Shown piece after piece: positions 30,881-32,579 of a stretch of 32,579 nt of DNA; position 1 is the stretch's first letter; every line of letters begins with the position of its first letter. This stretch comes from Alteromonadaceae bacterium (GTDB taxonomy: Bacteria > Pseudomonadota > Gammaproteobacteria > Enterobacterales > Alteromonadaceae), in NCBI GenBank assembly GCA_015491935.1, contig WGGB01000241.1, forward strand, positions 1 to 32,579, in the 5' to 3' direction. The notes below the pieces were generated by a model. That model was not told the DNA's origin and searched no databases. It saw only the letters and a list, made by a program, of their open reading frames with translations. The translations under genes and the position numbers were made by a program.

Positions 30881-32579
30881 ATGACAGAAATAACAGTAGC
30901 ACAACTTGCTAGTGAAATAGGTACACCTGTTGAAAAGTTAGTTGAACAGCTAAAAGACGCAGGTTTAACTAAAAAAGTAAACGATTCAGTCACAGAGCAA
31001 GAAAAAGAAAATCTTTTATCTTTTTTGAAAAAACAACATGGTGGTGAATCTTCTGCGAGTCCAAGTCGTATGACATTGAATCGCAAGAAAAAATCCACAT
31101 TAACAGTTGGTTCTGGTAGCAAAGCAAAATCAGTACAAGTTGAAGTACGCAAAAAGCGTACTTATGTAAAACGTAGTGAGATTGAAGAGCAACAAGCCGA
31201 ACAAGAAAAAGCCACCGCAGAAGCAAAAGCCGCAGAAGAAGCAACAATTGCAGCTCAAGCCAAAGTTGCAGCAGAAGCAAAAGCTGCAGAAGAAGCAAAA
31301 GTTGCTGCTGAAAAAGAAGCTGAAAATGCCAAAGCTGCGCAAGCGGCTAAATTAGAAGTTAATAAAAAGGCAAAAGAAATAGCAAAAGCTAAAGCACAAG
31401 AAATTGATGCAACAAAAGTAAAAGCAAAAGAAGTGGCTCCTATTGTTGAGTCTAAAGAAGCTAAAAAACTACGTTTGCAACAAGAAGCTGAAGCAGCGGC
31501 TAAAGCTGAACAAGAAGCAAAAGAGTCTGCACAAGCCGCTAAAAAATTAGCTGAAGAAAACGAAGCACGCTGGAAAGCTGAAGACGAAGCCCGTAAAGCC
31601 AAAGAAAAAGAAGTCGTTCACGTAACTTCATCGGTTTATGCGCAAGAAGCTGAAGATAAAGTTGATAAAGAAGATGAAGGTGGCAGCCGTCGTCGTCGTA
31701 AGAAAAAATCAACAACACAAGATAAAAATGCTCGTTTTGGTAAAGGTAAAGGTCGAAACAAACAAACTTTAGCGGCTCCAAAAAGTTTACAACATGGTTT
31801 TCAGAAGCCTGTTGAAGTTAAAAATAAAGACGTGCGCATTGGCGAAACTATTTCAGTGGCAGAATTAGCCGATAAAATGTCGGTTAAAGGTGCTGAAGTT
31901 GTTAAAGTAATGTTTAAAATGGGCGCTATGGCAACCATCAACCAAGTAATAGATCAAGAAACAGCAGCGTTAGTTGCTGAAGAAATGGGTCGTGAAGTCG
32001 TCTTAGTAAAAGAAAACGCTCTTGAACAAGATGTGTTACAAGATCGAGGCGAGGTCGGTGAGTCAATCACACGTGCACCTGTTGTTACTATAATGGGACA
32101 CGTTGATCACGGTAAAACATCATTACTTGATTATATTCGTAAGGCGAAAGTTGCAGCAGGCGAAGCCGGTGGTATTACTCAGCATATTGGTGCTTATCAC
32201 GTAGAAACGGGTCATGGTATGATTACCTTCTTAGATACTCCAGGCCATGCTGCGTTTACTGCAATGCGCTCTCGCGGTGCAAAAGCTACTGATATTGTAA
32301 TAATAGTGGTTGCTGCTGATGATGGTGTTATGCCACAAACTGTTGAAGCGGTTCAGCATGCTAAAGCGGCGGGTGCACCTATTATTATCGCAGTTAATAA
32401 AATGGATAAAGAAGCGGCTGATCCAGATCGAGTGAAGAATGAATTAGCACAACATGATATTATTCCTGAAGATTGGGGTGGAGATGTACAGTTTGTTCAT
32501 GTATCTGCTAAATCTGGTTTAGGTATTGATGAATTACTTGATGCGGTATTACTTCAATCAGAAGTATTAGAGTTAACCG
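30881..32579 (+). CDS. infB: Translation initiation factor IF-2, 5' part (cut by window edge)
   Basis: 566 codons are visible and the frame is open at the window end. ATG 30881-30883 has AGGGG about 10 nt upstream and lies 20 bp after nusA. The N-terminal IF2_N domain ([24 protein letters not shown]) is followed by a long charged linker (about 90-265) rich in Ala, Lys and Glu with repeated AEAKAAEEA-like heptads, then a basic patch ([10 protein letters not shown]). A second IF2_N-like segment ([23 protein letters not shown], about 325-347) precedes the GTPase domain: G1 GHVDHGKT (about 406-413), G3 DTPGHAAF, G4 NKMD and a G5 SAK. It delivers fMet-tRNA to the 30S initiation complex. Confidence 0.98.
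   Translation, partial: MTEITVAQLASEIGTPVEKLVEQLKDAGLTKKVNDSVTEQEKENLLSFLKKQHGGESSASPSRMTLNRKKKSTLTVGSGSKAKSVQVEVRKKRTYVKRSEIEEQQAEQEKATAEAKAAEEATIAAQAKVAAEAKAAEEAKVAAEKEAENAKAAQAAKLEVNKKAKEIAKAKAQEIDATKVKAKEVAPIVESKEAKKLRLQQEAEAAAKAEQEAKESAQAAKKLAEENEARWKAEDEARKAKEKEVVHVTSSVYAQEAEDKVDKEDEGGSRRRRKKKSTTQDKNARFGKGKGRNKQTLAAPKSLQHGFQKPVEVKNKDVRIGETISVAELADKMSVKGAEVVKVMFKMGAMATINQVIDQETAALVAEEMGREVVLVKENALEQDVLQDRGEVGESITRAPVVTIMGHVDHGKTSLLDYIRKAKVAAGEAGGITQHIGAYHVETGHGMITFLDTPGHAAFTAMRSRGAKATDIVIIVVAADDGVMPQTVEAVQHAKAAGAPIIIAVNKMDKEAADPDRVKNELAQHDIIPEDWGGDVQFVHVSAKSGLGIDELLDAVLLQSEVLELT

Noticed and set aside
30847-31781. Several Ala/Leu/Phe-rich open frames antisense to infB
   Set aside because: They mirror the repetitive Lys/Glu/Ala codons of the IF-2 linker; none shows a ribosome site or recognisable domain.

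Overview
The window reads as chromosomal DNA of an AT-rich, facultatively anaerobic marine gammaproteobacterium. A Colwellia- or Thalassotalea-like member of the Alteromonadales is my best guess. The reasons are the mfd-csiV pair, the rimP-nusA-infB order with E. coli-like protein sequences, narGHJI of the proteobacterial membrane type, and the REP-like repeats. Genus-level placement is inference. The centre of the window (about 4.2-24.9 kb) is a nitrate-respiration locus; ordinary housekeeping genes flank it.

Left flank, minus strand: the 5' part of csiV (cut by the window edge) and mfd. Upstream of mfd on the same strand lie a PP2C phosphatase-Ser/Thr kinase fusion with a C-terminal membrane anchor and a NasA/NarK-type nitrate/nitrite transporter. 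About 350 bp of repeat DNA (a REP pair and a 97-bp imperfect palindrome) separates the kinase from the transporter. Diverging from that transporter is a second NNP-family transporter, followed by a small PqqD/RRE-like protein. A perfect FNR-family dyad lies between the two divergent transporters.

Middle: a YegD-type Hsp70 homologue (minus), an HDOD signalling protein (plus), and the narX-narL two-component operon (minus). Diverging from narX is a third NNP transporter (narK). Its promoter has an exact FNR consensus at about -41.5 and a 7-2-7 NarL-type site at about -93.5, much like the architecture known for E. coli narK. A terminator-like hairpin follows narK, then narG-narH-narJ-narI with E. 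coli-like spacing and intact cofactor ligands. A strong hairpin ends narI. A four-copy 31-bp tandem REP array follows, then a cytoplasmic parvulin-type isomerase of the kind found beside narGHJI in Pseudomonas.

Right flank, plus strand: a class V aminotransferase, a secreted M61 peptidase, and a 520-bp non-coding stretch. That stretch holds a good sigma70 promoter, a strong intrinsic terminator and a second set of hairpins (rimP-leader type). It is followed by rimP, nusA and the 5' part of infB.

In the working model, oxygen (FNR) and nitrate/nitrite (NarX-NarL) control transporter and reductase synthesis. NarJ and the parvulin help assemble NarGHI. The phosphatase-kinase may add a phosphorylation layer to nitrate transport. 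The least explained parts are the PqqD-like gene, the phosphatase-kinase, the repeat family and the short terminated transcript before rimP.
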